A stretch of DNA of 64,000 bases from Pseudomonas fortuita (GTDB taxonomy: Bacteria; Pseudomonadota; Gammaproteobacteria; Pseudomonadales; Pseudomonadaceae), in contig NZ_CP114035.2 in assembly GCF_026898135.2 (NCBI RefSeq), positions 6,117,501 through 6,181,500 on the forward strand, in the 5' to 3' direction. Positions 9,011-17,129 of this stretch are shown here, one piece after another. A program made the position numbers and the translations under genes. The number at the start of each line of letters is the position of its first letter. Positions within the stretch are counted from its first letter, which is position 1. The notes under the pieces are model-generated. The model was not told where the DNA came from. It saw only the letters and a list, made by a program, of their open reading frames with translations, and made no database searches.

Positions 9011-11077
9011 TCAGGCCGACGCCCGTAGCCGGCCCGGCTCGGATACTGCCTGTTTCGGCGGCAACTCGCTGGCGTGCAAGGTGCCGCGAAACAGGGTCGC
9101 ACCACACTGGGTAACCAGGGTCTTCACCCGGTTGTGCGAGTTGAGGATCTCGGCCTGGATGTTTTCGATGGCTGAATCCCCAGGCTGCAAGGCAGCCGCA
9201 CGGTTGGCCCATTCGATGGCAGCAAAACGGCTCTGCTTGCGAGTGCCGCGCCCCTGCATCCAGGCCAGCCCCAGTTCGGCGCTGGCCCGTCCGGCAACCC
9301 ACGGGTCCGGGTGCTCGACCAGGCTCGACAGGTAGGCGACGGCCTCGGCCCGTTCCTGGACTTCGCCAAACTGGCGCAACAGGATACCCAGGTGCAAGCG
9401 CGCACGCGCATTGGTGTGCGGATTACCCAGCGCATCGACCAGCAGGCGCCTGACAGCCAGCATGGCACTTCGCTCACTCAGGTCCTCATCACCCTCCATA
9501 CGCAGGCAGGCGAGGTTGTACTTGGCCTGCCTGCTGCCCGCCTCTACCGCACGCTGCAGCCAATACTCAGCCGTCTCGTCGTCCAGATAGTGCGCCGGGG
9601 TGTTGCCCAGGCCGCCGCTGTGCAGCTCGTACAGGCCAAGGGCAGCACCCGGCAAGCTCAGCTCCGCAAAGCGCTGGTACAGGTAACAAGCCACCTCGTG
9701 CCGGTTGGCAGCCCACAGCAGCCGCGCCACAGCGAGCACATCGAAGCCTGGCGCATGGCCCGCGCGCTGGCGGGTCACCGCCACCTGTGACCAGAGCCTT
9801 GCCTGCTCGGCCGAACGCGGCAGCCCCCACAGGCCGAAGCGATGCCCGGCAGCGCGCATTGCACAAGCGCCAGCATGCGAGCGGCCTTCACACAGGCGCT
9901 CGATGGCGGTGCGCAACAGCTGATGCTCATCTGCCATGCCATCACACAGTATCAGCCCGACAAAACAGCGAAATGGCTCGCCCATCGCAGGGATGGCGCC
10001 ATGACTGGCGTTGCATGCCAAGCTCGCGGCGAAATCACGCATACCGCCTGCATGGTCTTGCAAGGCACTGCTGCGCAGCGCGCCTCGCCAGGCCAGCACG
10101 ACGGCGCTTTCCCTGGGCCTTAGCGGGCGTTGCAGCCAGCTATCGAACAGTTGCTGCCAATCCGCGACGGCCTGCAACTGCTCGGCATGTGGCAGCTTCA
10201 GCCGTTCTTCGACGGCCATCCAGCGCAACGCATTGCGCAGCGCTTCGTCCCACCCATCGCACAACGGCCCATTGGCCAACAGGTCCAGCGCATCAAAACT
10301 GGCCCCCCAACGGGGCAACAGGTAAACGGCCAGCGCCTGGATCGCTTCGAAACAACCAGGGCGGGCCACCAGCGCATGGCGCAACCAGTAATAGCGTGGT
10401 GCTTCGTTTTCGTGATCGGCCCGCCTGCTCAGGCACGCCGGTAATGCTTGGGGCAGCTCGGCCAAGGGCAACAGCCCGTACTTCACGAGCAAGGGGGCTG
10501 CGGCTTCCTGCGCTTCCACATCGGCATGGGCACTGGGCCTGTACCGCGCAGGCTGCCCCTGAAACAGTTCGATCAACCAGCCAGGTTCGCGCAGTTGCGC
10601 ACTGACACGCAGCATGCCAATGGCCGCTGCCACGGGTTGTGCAGAGCGGTCCATTGCACGCAACAGGTGCGCGGTCGCGGTTTCACAAATTTGCTCGACG
10701 GCCAGCAAGCGGGCAGCGTTGCGTTGGCCACCATCCTGCACCTGGCAGGCCCGGTGGAAACAGTGCATGCCCATTACCACTTGCGGGTGGTAAGCCTTGG
10801 GGCAGGCATCAATCCAGGCTTTGAGCACTTGGCTCAGGGCCCTGTCACCCTGGTTTTCCAGGTCCACCAGCATGTGCCCTTCGATGGCCGCCAGGTAGGC
10901 CGGGAACTCGCCGGGCGCGGCTTGGCGCCATTGCGCCTCAAGGCTGTCGAAACACCGGGTGAGTTCAATGAATGAATTGGCCTGCACCAGTTCGCGAATC
11001 ACCTGGCGCGTTTGGGCGAGCGTTTGCACGGCGCAATACCTCAAGTCCATTTGAAAGAAGACGCGGTGCCATCCCAT
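9011..11077 (-). CDS. large helical repeat protein (Sel1/TPR-like), function unknown
   Basis: 688 residues, cytosolic, no signal peptide. The N-terminal half is helical with a segment (FPAYLAAIEGHMLVDLENQG and the following helices, about 60-130) resembling the DUF4034 type. The C-terminal half carries Sel1/TPR-like units such as YWLQRAVEAGSRQAKYNLAC and AELGLAWMQGRGTRKQSRFA. Such solenoids usually scaffold protein contacts. An alternative start (MDLRYCAVQ) lies nine codons in; neither start has a good Shine-Dalgarno. It faces away from the disrupted comM. Confidence 0.75.
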   Translation of the reverse strand: MGWHRVFFQMDLRYCAVQTLAQTRQVIRELVQANSFIELTRCFDSLEAQWRQAAPGEFPAYLAAIEGHMLVDLENQGDRALSQVLKAWIDACPKAYHPQVVMGMHCFHRACQVQDGGQRNAARLLAVEQICETATAHLLRAMDRSAQPVAAAIGMLRVSAQLREPGWLIELFQGQPARYRPSAHADVEAQEAAAPLLVKYGLLPLAELPQALPACLSRRADHENEAPRYYWLRHALVARPGCFEAIQALAVYLLPRWGASFDALDLLANGPLCDGWDEALRNALRWMAVEERLKLPHAEQLQAVADWQQLFDSWLQRPLRPRESAVVLAWRGALRSSALQDHAGGMRDFAASLACNASHGAIPAMGEPFRCFVGLILCDGMADEHQLLRTAIERLCEGRSHAGACAMRAAGHRFGLWGLPRSAEQARLWSQVAVTRQRAGHAPGFDVLAVARLLWAANRHEVACYLYQRFAELSLPGAALGLYELHSGGLGNTPAHYLDDETAEYWLQRAVEAGSRQAKYNLACLRMEGDEDLSERSAMLAVRRLLVDALGNPHTNARARLHLGILLRQFGEVQERAEAVAYLSSLVEHPDPWVAGRASAELGLAWMQGRGTRKQSRFAAIEWANRAAALQPGDSAIENIQAEILNSHNRVKTLVTQCGATLFRGTLHASELPPKQAVSEPGRLRASA

Positions 11078-11286
11078 GGCAACGGCATTTGCCCAACAAC
11101 ACTAAGCCATACCACCCACCTGCGCAAAGATTATTGGATCCATTTTTTGCCGATTTTAAAGAAAACACAGGGAAAAAACCTGCTCTGCAAAACCACGACG
11201 CACACTTGTTGCGCCTGTCGTGGCCACCATCGCTATCCTTGACCCAGCCGCAGGAAGCGGCCCTTTTCAGCGACAACGGAGCGTCC

Positions 11287-11532
11287 ATGTCACTAGCCCT
11301 CGTCCACAGCCGCGCCCAGGTGGGTGTGCAGGCACCCGCGGTCAGCGTCGAAACCCACCTGGCCAACGGCCTGCCCCATCTCACTCTGGTCGGCCTGCCA
11401 GAAACCACGGTCAAGGAAAGCAAGGACCGGGTACGCAGCGCCATCGTCAACTCCGGGCTTAGCTACCCGCAGCGGCGCATTACCCAGAACCTCGCCCCCG
11501 CCGACCTGCCCAAGGATGGCGGGCACAGGTGA
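11287..11532 (+). pseudogene. comM: comM 5' fragment, interrupted by mobile element
   Basis: Encodes MSLALVHSRAQVGVQAPAVS... through LNLAPADLPKDGG-like sequence (NLAPADLPKDGG), the first 79 residues of the YifB/ComM Mg-chelatase-like AAA+ helicase, then runs into foreign HR and a TGA. ComM is a hexameric branch-migration helicase that promotes recombination during natural transformation. The fragment holds only the N-terminal subdomain (LVGLPETTVKESKDRVRSAI) and lacks Walker A, so it is non-functional alone. The remaining codons resume after the element at 17130; the two pieces total about 496 residues, the normal ComM size. Confidence 0.95.
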
Positions 11533-11538
11533 GTAGGT

Positions 11539-11578
11539 GGTATGGACAGTGCACACTGCTGTTGTCACCCTATGGACA
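11539..11578 (+). repeat. left-end TATGGACA repeats of the element
   Basis: GGTATGGACA (11539-11548) and TATGGACA (11571-11578), 32 bases apart and in the same orientation, immediately inside the left junction. The first is the exact reverse complement of TGTCCATACC near the right end. Probably recombinase core or arm binding sites. Confidence 0.65.
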
Positions 11579-11624
11579 AGAAGCGTGACCAGCATCCGGC
11601 TGGGCGAGGATAAGGGAGCGTCGA

Positions 11625-12899
11625 ATGGCGCGACAGGAGTACATCGATTTTGTGCCAGCAAGCGCATCAATCGAGAACGGAAGTTTGGTTTGGAAAACTC
11701 TACAGCACCAAAGACCTATTGAGTCACTACCGCAATTATTCTGGGGCGACGGCTCACCTTGGCGTGAAGCGAACCTGTGGCTGATGCTCCAAGGAACAAG
11801 TGCTCAAAAAGATATCCAGACGCTGAAGTCAAAGAGTTCAGCGATCCATGGTTATATGAAATGGCTGGAAATCGCTGGTACCGACTGGCGAGACTTCCCT
11901 GCTCGAGAGAGTGAAAGGTGCTTGGTTAAATTCCGAGGCCACCTTGTCAGAGCTAGAAAATCCGGCGATCTGGCACCTTCCACAGCTTCGCAGCGCATGC
12001 GAGTGGTCATTCAGTTTTATCGCTGGCTGCGCGCTAATGGAGCCTTATCTCCAGAATGGCCCATGTGGCGCGATAGCTATGTGAACATCAAATACAGCAA
12101 TGCTTACGGGCTAGAGCGTACAGTCACAGTTAACACAACCAGTTTATCTATTCCGAACCGATCTCCAGCAGGAGAGAAACTGGAAGACGGTTTATATCCG
12201 GTGTCAGAGGCAGACAGAGCCAAAATACTCGATGCTGCGAAAGAACATTGCACTCATGAGCTATGGCTAATGCTAATGTGCGGCTTTTTCACCGGCATGA
12301 GAGTTCAAACCATAACTGATCTAAAAATATCAACCTTAATAAATGCAGTTCCGGATCCCGCTTCTGATGAACTGTACCGATTAGCTGTGGGACCTGGTGC
12401 GAGCCCGCCCGTAGCTACAAAAGGTGGAGTTACAGGCCACGTCTTCATTCCAAAAGTCCTATTGGATGAATTACTAACCTATTGCTATGATCCGGAGAGG
12501 TTAAAACGCGAGGCCAAGGCAAGGATTGAAAATAAGGACCATGTCTTCTTAACGAAAAACGGCAACCTTTACGCTGAAAGGAACAAAGATAGGTCACCAG
12601 CATTAAACACAGCGATGTCAGCCTTCCGAAGGATTGGCAAAAGCTCTGGCATAAGCGCATTGCATAAGTTTAAGTTCCACCAGACACGATGCACGTTTGC
12701 AACCGACTTAGCACGACTCGCCATCAAAGCAGGCGGCGCAATCCACGCCATTGCCATCGTAAAAGATGCACTGTTACACGCTGACGAGAAGACAACGCTC
12801 AAGTACATTAAATTTGTTGAAAAGTCGCCTATCAAGGCGTCCATTGCGAACGAATTTACCCGAGCTTTCTTTAACTCCACGATCAAAGCAATCGAATGA
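11625..12899 (+). CDS. tyrosine recombinase/integrase, first gene of the element
   Basis: A 424-residue site-specific recombinase. The N-terminal SAM-like core-binding region is about 60-150. The catalytic domain keeps the full set: Arg226 (TGMRVQTI), probable Lys266, His352 and Arg355 (KFHQTRCTF), His385 (LLHADEKTT) and nucleophile Tyr394 (LKYIKF). The segment LPQLFWGDGSPWREANLW (35-52) recalls TnpA/GmtY-type recombinases of multi-gene elements; this is resemblance from memory, not a search. The ATG has a good AAGGGAG ribosome site. Its stop overlaps the next start (ATGA). It is likely the main strand-exchange enzyme, with the third gene's product. Confidence 0.85.
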   Translation: MARQEYIDFVPASASIENGSLVWKTLQHQRPIESLPQLFWGDGSPWREANLWLMLQGTSAQKDIQTLKSKSSAIHGYMKWLEIAGTDWRDFPARESERCLVKFRGHLVRARKSGDLAPSTASQRMRVVIQFYRWLRANGALSPEWPMWRDSYVNIKYSNAYGLERTVTVNTTSLSIPNRSPAGEKLEDGLYPVSEADRAKILDAAKEHCTHELWLMLMCGFFTGMRVQTITDLKISTLINAVPDPASDELYRLAVGPGASPPVATKGGVTGHVFIPKVLLDELLTYCYDPERLKREAKARIENKDHVFLTKNGNLYAERNKDRSPALNTAMSAFRRIGKSSGISALHKFKFHQTRCTFATDLARLAIKAGGAIHAIAIVKDALLHADEKTTLKYIKFVEKSPIKASIANEFTRAFFNSTIKAIE

Positions 12900-14575
12900 G
12901 CAGTCAGGATCTTACCTTTCGGGAAAATGTCGAGTACGGCCGTCTCGAAACGCCATGGAGTTTAAACTCCTTGCTTTATGAAGGCGTGAGCGCCCTTCCC
13001 ATGAATGAGTCGGCTCAATTCATATTAAACAACCAGCTTCCTCGACCCTCAAAAAAAAGAGTCGCTTTGGCTTCAATTTTCTATGAAACGCTTAAAGCTG
13101 ATTTGGCCTCAGGCAAGAGCCAGAATACGGTGAAAAATCTAACTCAGAAACTCAGGGCATTCTATGCCTGGGGCGACAAACACAATCAAGAGATGACGGT
13201 CAACAACATCGAAAGGGCATTTATCAACTGGTGTGACTGGAACCTAGAGAAAACACGTACTTCAGTTGAAAAAAAGACGGACCCTTTCAATCGGGTAGTA
13301 GGAGTTGGCGGCATTATAGATCGAGCCCTAAACCGCCATCAGAAAATCATGACGCTGACTCGTCTTCGTCATCAGAAAGCAAAAAGTAACTGGAACCGTA
13401 AAAGTGACAGAATAAACTTTAGTAAGCTTTTCGAGTTTGGAAGTGCTTTGCTGGACATTTGCACTTCCTTAGACGAAGACACAGTATATGGTGACCTGCC
13501 AGCGATTGTGAAGTTTAGATCGGGACAACGAATTGAGCTATGGAGCGGACTCTACAGCCCTGAAAAACTAAAGCATGAAAGCATGCGGGATAGGCAAGCA
13601 ATTAAGATCCGCAACGCCTACATAGCAGAAAAGTCATGGAGGACCAGATTTCCTTTGATGAATTTGAGAATAGAAGCCGAGATACTCACATTCATCGCAC
13701 AAACCCAGATGAATCTTGCTCAAGTTATGACTATGCCAGCTGGAAAGTTTGCCTATCAGAGCTTTACCGGCGGATATCATGTAAGCAGAGTCTACAAAGA
13801 GCGGAAATCCGGCGAAACTGAATTTGATATATACAGCGAATACAGAACCCACTTCGATAATTATTTGAAGTGGCGTGATGCATTATATCCTAATAACGAC
13901 CTTCTCTTCCCGCTCCGGTCGCACTTTGGAAGGCGGCAATCTGCTCAATACAATTTCCAATCTGTAAAAAGAATAATGTCAAAACTTGACATTGAAGTCA
14001 TCCTGCCTAGAGAGCTGAGGCTCTGCAAGGTTAATTGGCTTTTAAGAAAAACAAATGATCCCCTGTTAACATCAGAGATGGCTCAACATACTGAGCTAAC
14101 GCTTCTAACATCTTATGAGCGGCCCAATCATCAAACTGCACTTGCCGAAATAAGCAGGTTTCATCAGAAGACCGATCCCGCGTTTGCTGCCCCAGGGCCC
14201 GTGATCTGCGTAAAGGTTGCCCCCGAAGCTACAGAGGCGTCGCCCAAGGAAGCCCCAAAGCCCGATTGCACCAACCCCGCGGGCTGCCTGTTCTGTATCC
14301 ACCAAAGAGACATTGCTGAGTTTGATCATGTTTGGTCTCTAATGAGCTACCGATATCTGAAATCCTTGGAGCTGGCAGTTCACCGTCCGAACAAGCTAAC
14401 TAAAAACGACCATCCAGCCTTCCTAGCAGTAAACGCAATTACTACAAAACTCGAGGCATTTGAGAGTGATGAGCAGTTCCTTCCGTGGATAGCTGAATCC
14501 GCGACTCGCGTTCAGGAAGGCGTTTACCACCCAAAGTGGGACGGCTTTATTAAGCTAGCAGAAATGAGAATATAG
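12896..14575 (+). CDS. degenerate tyrosine-recombinase-like protein with Cys cluster, second gene of the element
   Basis: 559 residues. A core-binding-like region (SGKSQNTVKNLTQKLRAFYA, 72-91) precedes a recombinase fold whose catalytic residues are partly lost. The first Arg is replaced (TQMNLAQV, Asn273). In the HxxR box the His is Arg372 (PRELRLCKV) although Arg375 remains. His398 (AQHTELT) and Tyr407 (TSYERP) are kept. After the fold come Cys458, Cys464, Cys467 and His469 (DCTNPAGCLFCIH), a probable metal site, then a helical tail. It may be a structural or DNA-binding partner rather than an enzyme. It is coupled to the first gene by a 4-base overlap. Confidence 0.75.
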   Translation: MSSQDLTFRENVEYGRLETPWSLNSLLYEGVSALPMNESAQFILNNQLPRPSKKRVALASIFYETLKADLASGKSQNTVKNLTQKLRAFYAWGDKHNQEMTVNNIERAFINWCDWNLEKTRTSVEKKTDPFNRVVGVGGIIDRALNRHQKIMTLTRLRHQKAKSNWNRKSDRINFSKLFEFGSALLDICTSLDEDTVYGDLPAIVKFRSGQRIELWSGLYSPEKLKHESMRDRQAIKIRNAYIAEKSWRTRFPLMNLRIEAEILTFIAQTQMNLAQVMTMPAGKFAYQSFTGGYHVSRVYKERKSGETEFDIYSEYRTHFDNYLKWRDALYPNNDLLFPLRSHFGRRQSAQYNFQSVKRIMSKLDIEVILPRELRLCKVNWLLRKTNDPLLTSEMAQHTELTLLTSYERPNHQTALAEISRFHQKTDPAFAAPGPVICVKVAPEATEASPKEAPKPDCTNPAGCLFCIHQRDIAEFDHVWSLMSYRYLKSLELAVHRPNKLTKNDHPAFLAVNAITTKLEAFESDEQFLPWIAESATRVQEGVYHPKWDGFIKLAEMRI

Positions 14576-14578
14576 AGC

Positions 14579-16597
14579 ATGCAATTCAATGCGCAACATT
14601 TCGCTCTTGGAATTGATGCAGATTTCGTAGGGCCGGAATCGGAAAACTTTAGGCCTAAGACATGGCCACCTGCGCCTGATTTTCCTGTGGTGATTGATCA
14701 TACTGGCAAAATTATAAGCCAATATAGTGATCAAATTTGGGATTTATCACCTTGGGCCGGGCGACGGCTCATCATGAATTTCGGTATTATTTCCAGAATC
14801 AACACAAACACCTCAGCTGCATGTGCTGAAATGGCACGACTCATCTGCGCTTGGTGGCTCTGGGGACCAAGAGCCGTCAATACGCCTGGTACGCTGAGTC
14901 ATAGATTTGTTCAGATGATGCCATTATTCAAACTGTGCGCCACGAATGACGTTGAAGTCTCTGGGCTATACCGACACCCAGCTGTTGTTGACGAACTGCC
15001 TATGGCATTCTCGCCATCGCATGCGGAAGGCGCGTTAGTATTGTTGCACATTCTCTACGAATATAGACATGCGTTCGGGCATACCATTTTGGATCAAGAG
15101 GGGCTGCGTCGACTTTCGAATAGCATTAGTCGCCATGAGCGATCGCAGACTGCATATATTCCTCCTAGGATCTGGCTGTACCAGGTAAATAGGCTTAAAG
15201 AATTTTTGGACGACTACTTGGCATGTGCCGAGCGAATCGCAGACTGCTACAAGGAATGTATTTCTTTATACGAGAAAAGATTTGGCTCACTCGACGCACT
15301 CTATAGCAAACAGGGTAAGCGTGATACGGAGGAGTACGGATTCTCTAGAAACTTTGGTTCATTCTCAAGCTATGCGACCAAGCACGCCGTTCTGGAAACT
15401 ATTCTCAAGTGGACTCGTGGAGAAGGCTCTACAAAAGACAAATTGACTATCGCATCGCTAAGCAATTACATGACCCTTGCGTCTCGTGTTGGGGTTGCGT
15501 ACCTGTTAAACTTCTCTTTGATGCGGATAGATGAAGCCTGGAAATTAAGAGTAGGATGCTTAGAAGTCGAGAATGACCCTCAGTTTGGCCCTATCTTCAC
15601 ACTTGGGGGCATTACAACCAAGACTATCAATGATGCCGATGCCCGCTGGGTGACTTCACCCTCGACACAATCTGCAGTTACTGTACTTGCTCACGTTGCA
15701 CGTCTGAAAATGAGCACGGCGAGTAAAAGATCATCCCTTTTAATTCCTCAAGATCAAGTCGAAAAGCCCTGGCACCACCTCAGGCAATATGAGCCTTGGA
15801 TGCGCACAAACTCCAAGGGGGATGACTTCAATACAAGACCAACTTACCCTAGCTACATATCTATTCTAAAAACTAATCCTGCACTATTCGACATCAAGAA
15901 ACTTACTATAACCGAGTCGGACTTGGAGTATGCGCGACTTCTCACACCTTCTTTGGATGATTCTTTCCGCGTCGGGAAAGTTTGGCCGCTGGCCTGGCAT
16001 CAGCTACGCCGTACAGGAGCTGTAAACATGCAGGCTTCGGGGCTTGTTTCTGACCCATCAGTTCAGTACCAGCTCAAGCATGCTACACGTTCTATGAGTC
16101 TTTATTACGGCAGAGGGTATTCGAGGGTAAATCTAGATCCAATAGCTTACGCAACGTACATAAAAACTATGTACGAAGTATTGAGTAAAGAAATCACCCG
16201 GCTGATGACTCCGCGGTTCGTAAGCCCATACGGGGAGGCCAGAAAACAAAAAATGCTTAACATTGTATCAAGTAGCGATGCGAAAAAGCTCAACATCTCA
16301 GCAAAAAAAGGATTGGTTAGTTGGAGGGAAACCCTCGCTGGCGGCTGCGTAAAGCGAGGGCATTGCTCGTTAGGAGGTGTGGATACTCTTATTCATTGCG
16401 GCGGTGGGCATGGCAAAGGAGCATGCACTGACGCACTATTCGACAGAGAAAGATTGCCAGAACTCATTGAGCTTCAGGCACTCATTGAGGATCGTATGGA
16501 TGTTGCGCCACCCCAATCTCCATATCATGAGTCACTGAGTCTGCAGCATAAATCTGTCAGCAATATTTTGACTACTCTTGAAGAGGCCATACTGTGA
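14579..16597 (+). CDS. large tyrosine recombinase, third gene of the element
   Basis: 672 residues. A long N-terminal half (helical, no recognised domain, with NTNTSAACAEMARLICAWWL at 76-95) precedes a C-terminal recombinase domain with all key residues: Arg316 (SLMRIDEAWKL), Lys348 (ITTKT), His474 and Arg477 (LAWHQLRRTGA), His501 (LKHATRSMS) and Tyr509/510 (LYYGRGY). A Cys/His-rich stretch near 593-620 (GGCVKRGHCSLGG ... HCGGGHGKGAC) may bind metal. Size and layout recall Tn554 TnpB and related large integrases. It starts three bases after the previous stop and overlaps the next gene by GTGA. Confidence 0.8.
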   Translation: MQFNAQHFALGIDADFVGPESENFRPKTWPPAPDFPVVIDHTGKIISQYSDQIWDLSPWAGRRLIMNFGIISRINTNTSAACAEMARLICAWWLWGPRAVNTPGTLSHRFVQMMPLFKLCATNDVEVSGLYRHPAVVDELPMAFSPSHAEGALVLLHILYEYRHAFGHTILDQEGLRRLSNSISRHERSQTAYIPPRIWLYQVNRLKEFLDDYLACAERIADCYKECISLYEKRFGSLDALYSKQGKRDTEEYGFSRNFGSFSSYATKHAVLETILKWTRGEGSTKDKLTIASLSNYMTLASRVGVAYLLNFSLMRIDEAWKLRVGCLEVENDPQFGPIFTLGGITTKTINDADARWVTSPSTQSAVTVLAHVARLKMSTASKRSSLLIPQDQVEKPWHHLRQYEPWMRTNSKGDDFNTRPTYPSYISILKTNPALFDIKKLTITESDLEYARLLTPSLDDSFRVGKVWPLAWHQLRRTGAVNMQASGLVSDPSVQYQLKHATRSMSLYYGRGYSRVNLDPIAYATYIKTMYEVLSKEITRLMTPRFVSPYGEARKQKMLNIVSSSDAKKLNISAKKGLVSWRETLAGGCVKRGHCSLGGVDTLIHCGGGHGKGACTDALFDRERLPELIELQALIEDRMDVAPPQSPYHESLSLQHKSVSNILTTLEEAIL

Positions 16598-16998
16598 GTA
16601 AAGCGGAACAGGGCTTTAGAGAAGCTTTTGAACGACTGAAAAGAGGACAACCACTTCGCGTACCGCAAGGATTACCTTTATCACAAAATCTCGTAGCGAA
16701 AGAGGCAGGTAACGATCCTTCCGCGCTCAAAAAAGCGCGATTTCCTAGCCTCGTTGCGGAGATTCAGCATTGGGTTAATAACAATGCACCGCAAAAGGAG
16801 GAGTCGAATCGGCAAGCAGCAAAGAAAAAGCGTCAGCAGAACAGGTCCTATCGGGAACGAATTGAGGAACTTAAAGTACAACGTGACAGCCTTGCTTCAT
16901 TATTACTTGAAGCAGACGCCAAGATCCTCGAGTTGACGCAAGAGCTCGCGAATTTGCGAGCTTCACCGTTGCCCCAAAATGTCACAAGGCTTCGATAA
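16594..16998 (+). CDS. small basic coiled-coil protein, TnpC-like, fourth gene of the element
   Basis: 134 residues, GTG start overlapping the previous stop (GTGA). The N-terminal part has a helix-turn-helix-like stretch (LVAKEAGNDPSALKKARFPS, about 30-49). A Lys/Arg-rich segment (QAAKKKRQQNRSYRERIEEL) follows, then a leucine-heptad coiled coil to residue 122. Tn554-type elements end their operon with a similar small protein (TnpC) that helps orient or stimulate transposition, and related trio elements carry an accessory HTH protein. The assignment is by position and architecture only. Confidence 0.65.
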   Translation: MSKAEQGFREAFERLKRGQPLRVPQGLPLSQNLVAKEAGNDPSALKKARFPSLVAEIQHWVNNNAPQKEESNRQAAKKKRQQNRSYRERIEELKVQRDSLASLLLEADAKILELTQELANLRASPLPQNVTRLR

Positions 16999-17024
16999 GC
17001 CATAGACAAAATCGAAGTTTTTTT
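16990..17024 (+). terminator. intrinsic terminator of the element operon
   Basis: CTTCGAT (16990-16996) pairs with ATCGAAG (17011-17017), followed by seven T. The stem overlaps the stop codon of the small coiled-coil gene, so the operon ends right at its last codon. The loop holds CATAGACA, a variant of the end motif. Confidence 0.8.
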
Positions 17025-17043
17025 GGTTTTTTTTGCAGATAGC

Positions 17044-17106
17044 TATGGACACATTCACACAGCCTGAAAGCCCCGGTTTGAGCGTCATGATGGATATGTC
17101 CATACC
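17044..17106. repeat. right-end TATGGACA repeats of the element
   Basis: TATGGACA (17044-17051, same orientation as the left copies) and TGTCCATACC (17097-17106, inverted relative to the left terminal copy). They lie within about 80 bases of the right junction with comM, mirroring the pair at the left end. Confidence 0.65.
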
Positions 17107-17129
17107 CTGAACACATGCCGGTGCACCGC

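Larger units (their letters stand above)
11524..17129 (+). mobile_element. cargo-less multi-tyrosine-recombinase element inserted in comM
   Basis: Roughly 5.6 kb between the DLPKDGG and RYDLAIALG codons of comM. It is visibly AT-richer than its flanks, with codons such as AGA, ATA and TTA that neighbours avoid. It carries four overlapping or abutting genes in one direction: two recombinases with full catalytic sets, one degenerate recombinase and a small basic coiled-coil protein. TATGGACA occurs near both ends, including the inverted pair GGTATGGACA / TGTCCATACC. The layout resembles Tn554-type (TnpA-TnpB-TnpC), RIT and gamma-mobile-trio elements, but the gene set and sizes do not plainly equal any one of them. 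Exact ends are uncertain by a few bases. Confidence 0.88.
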
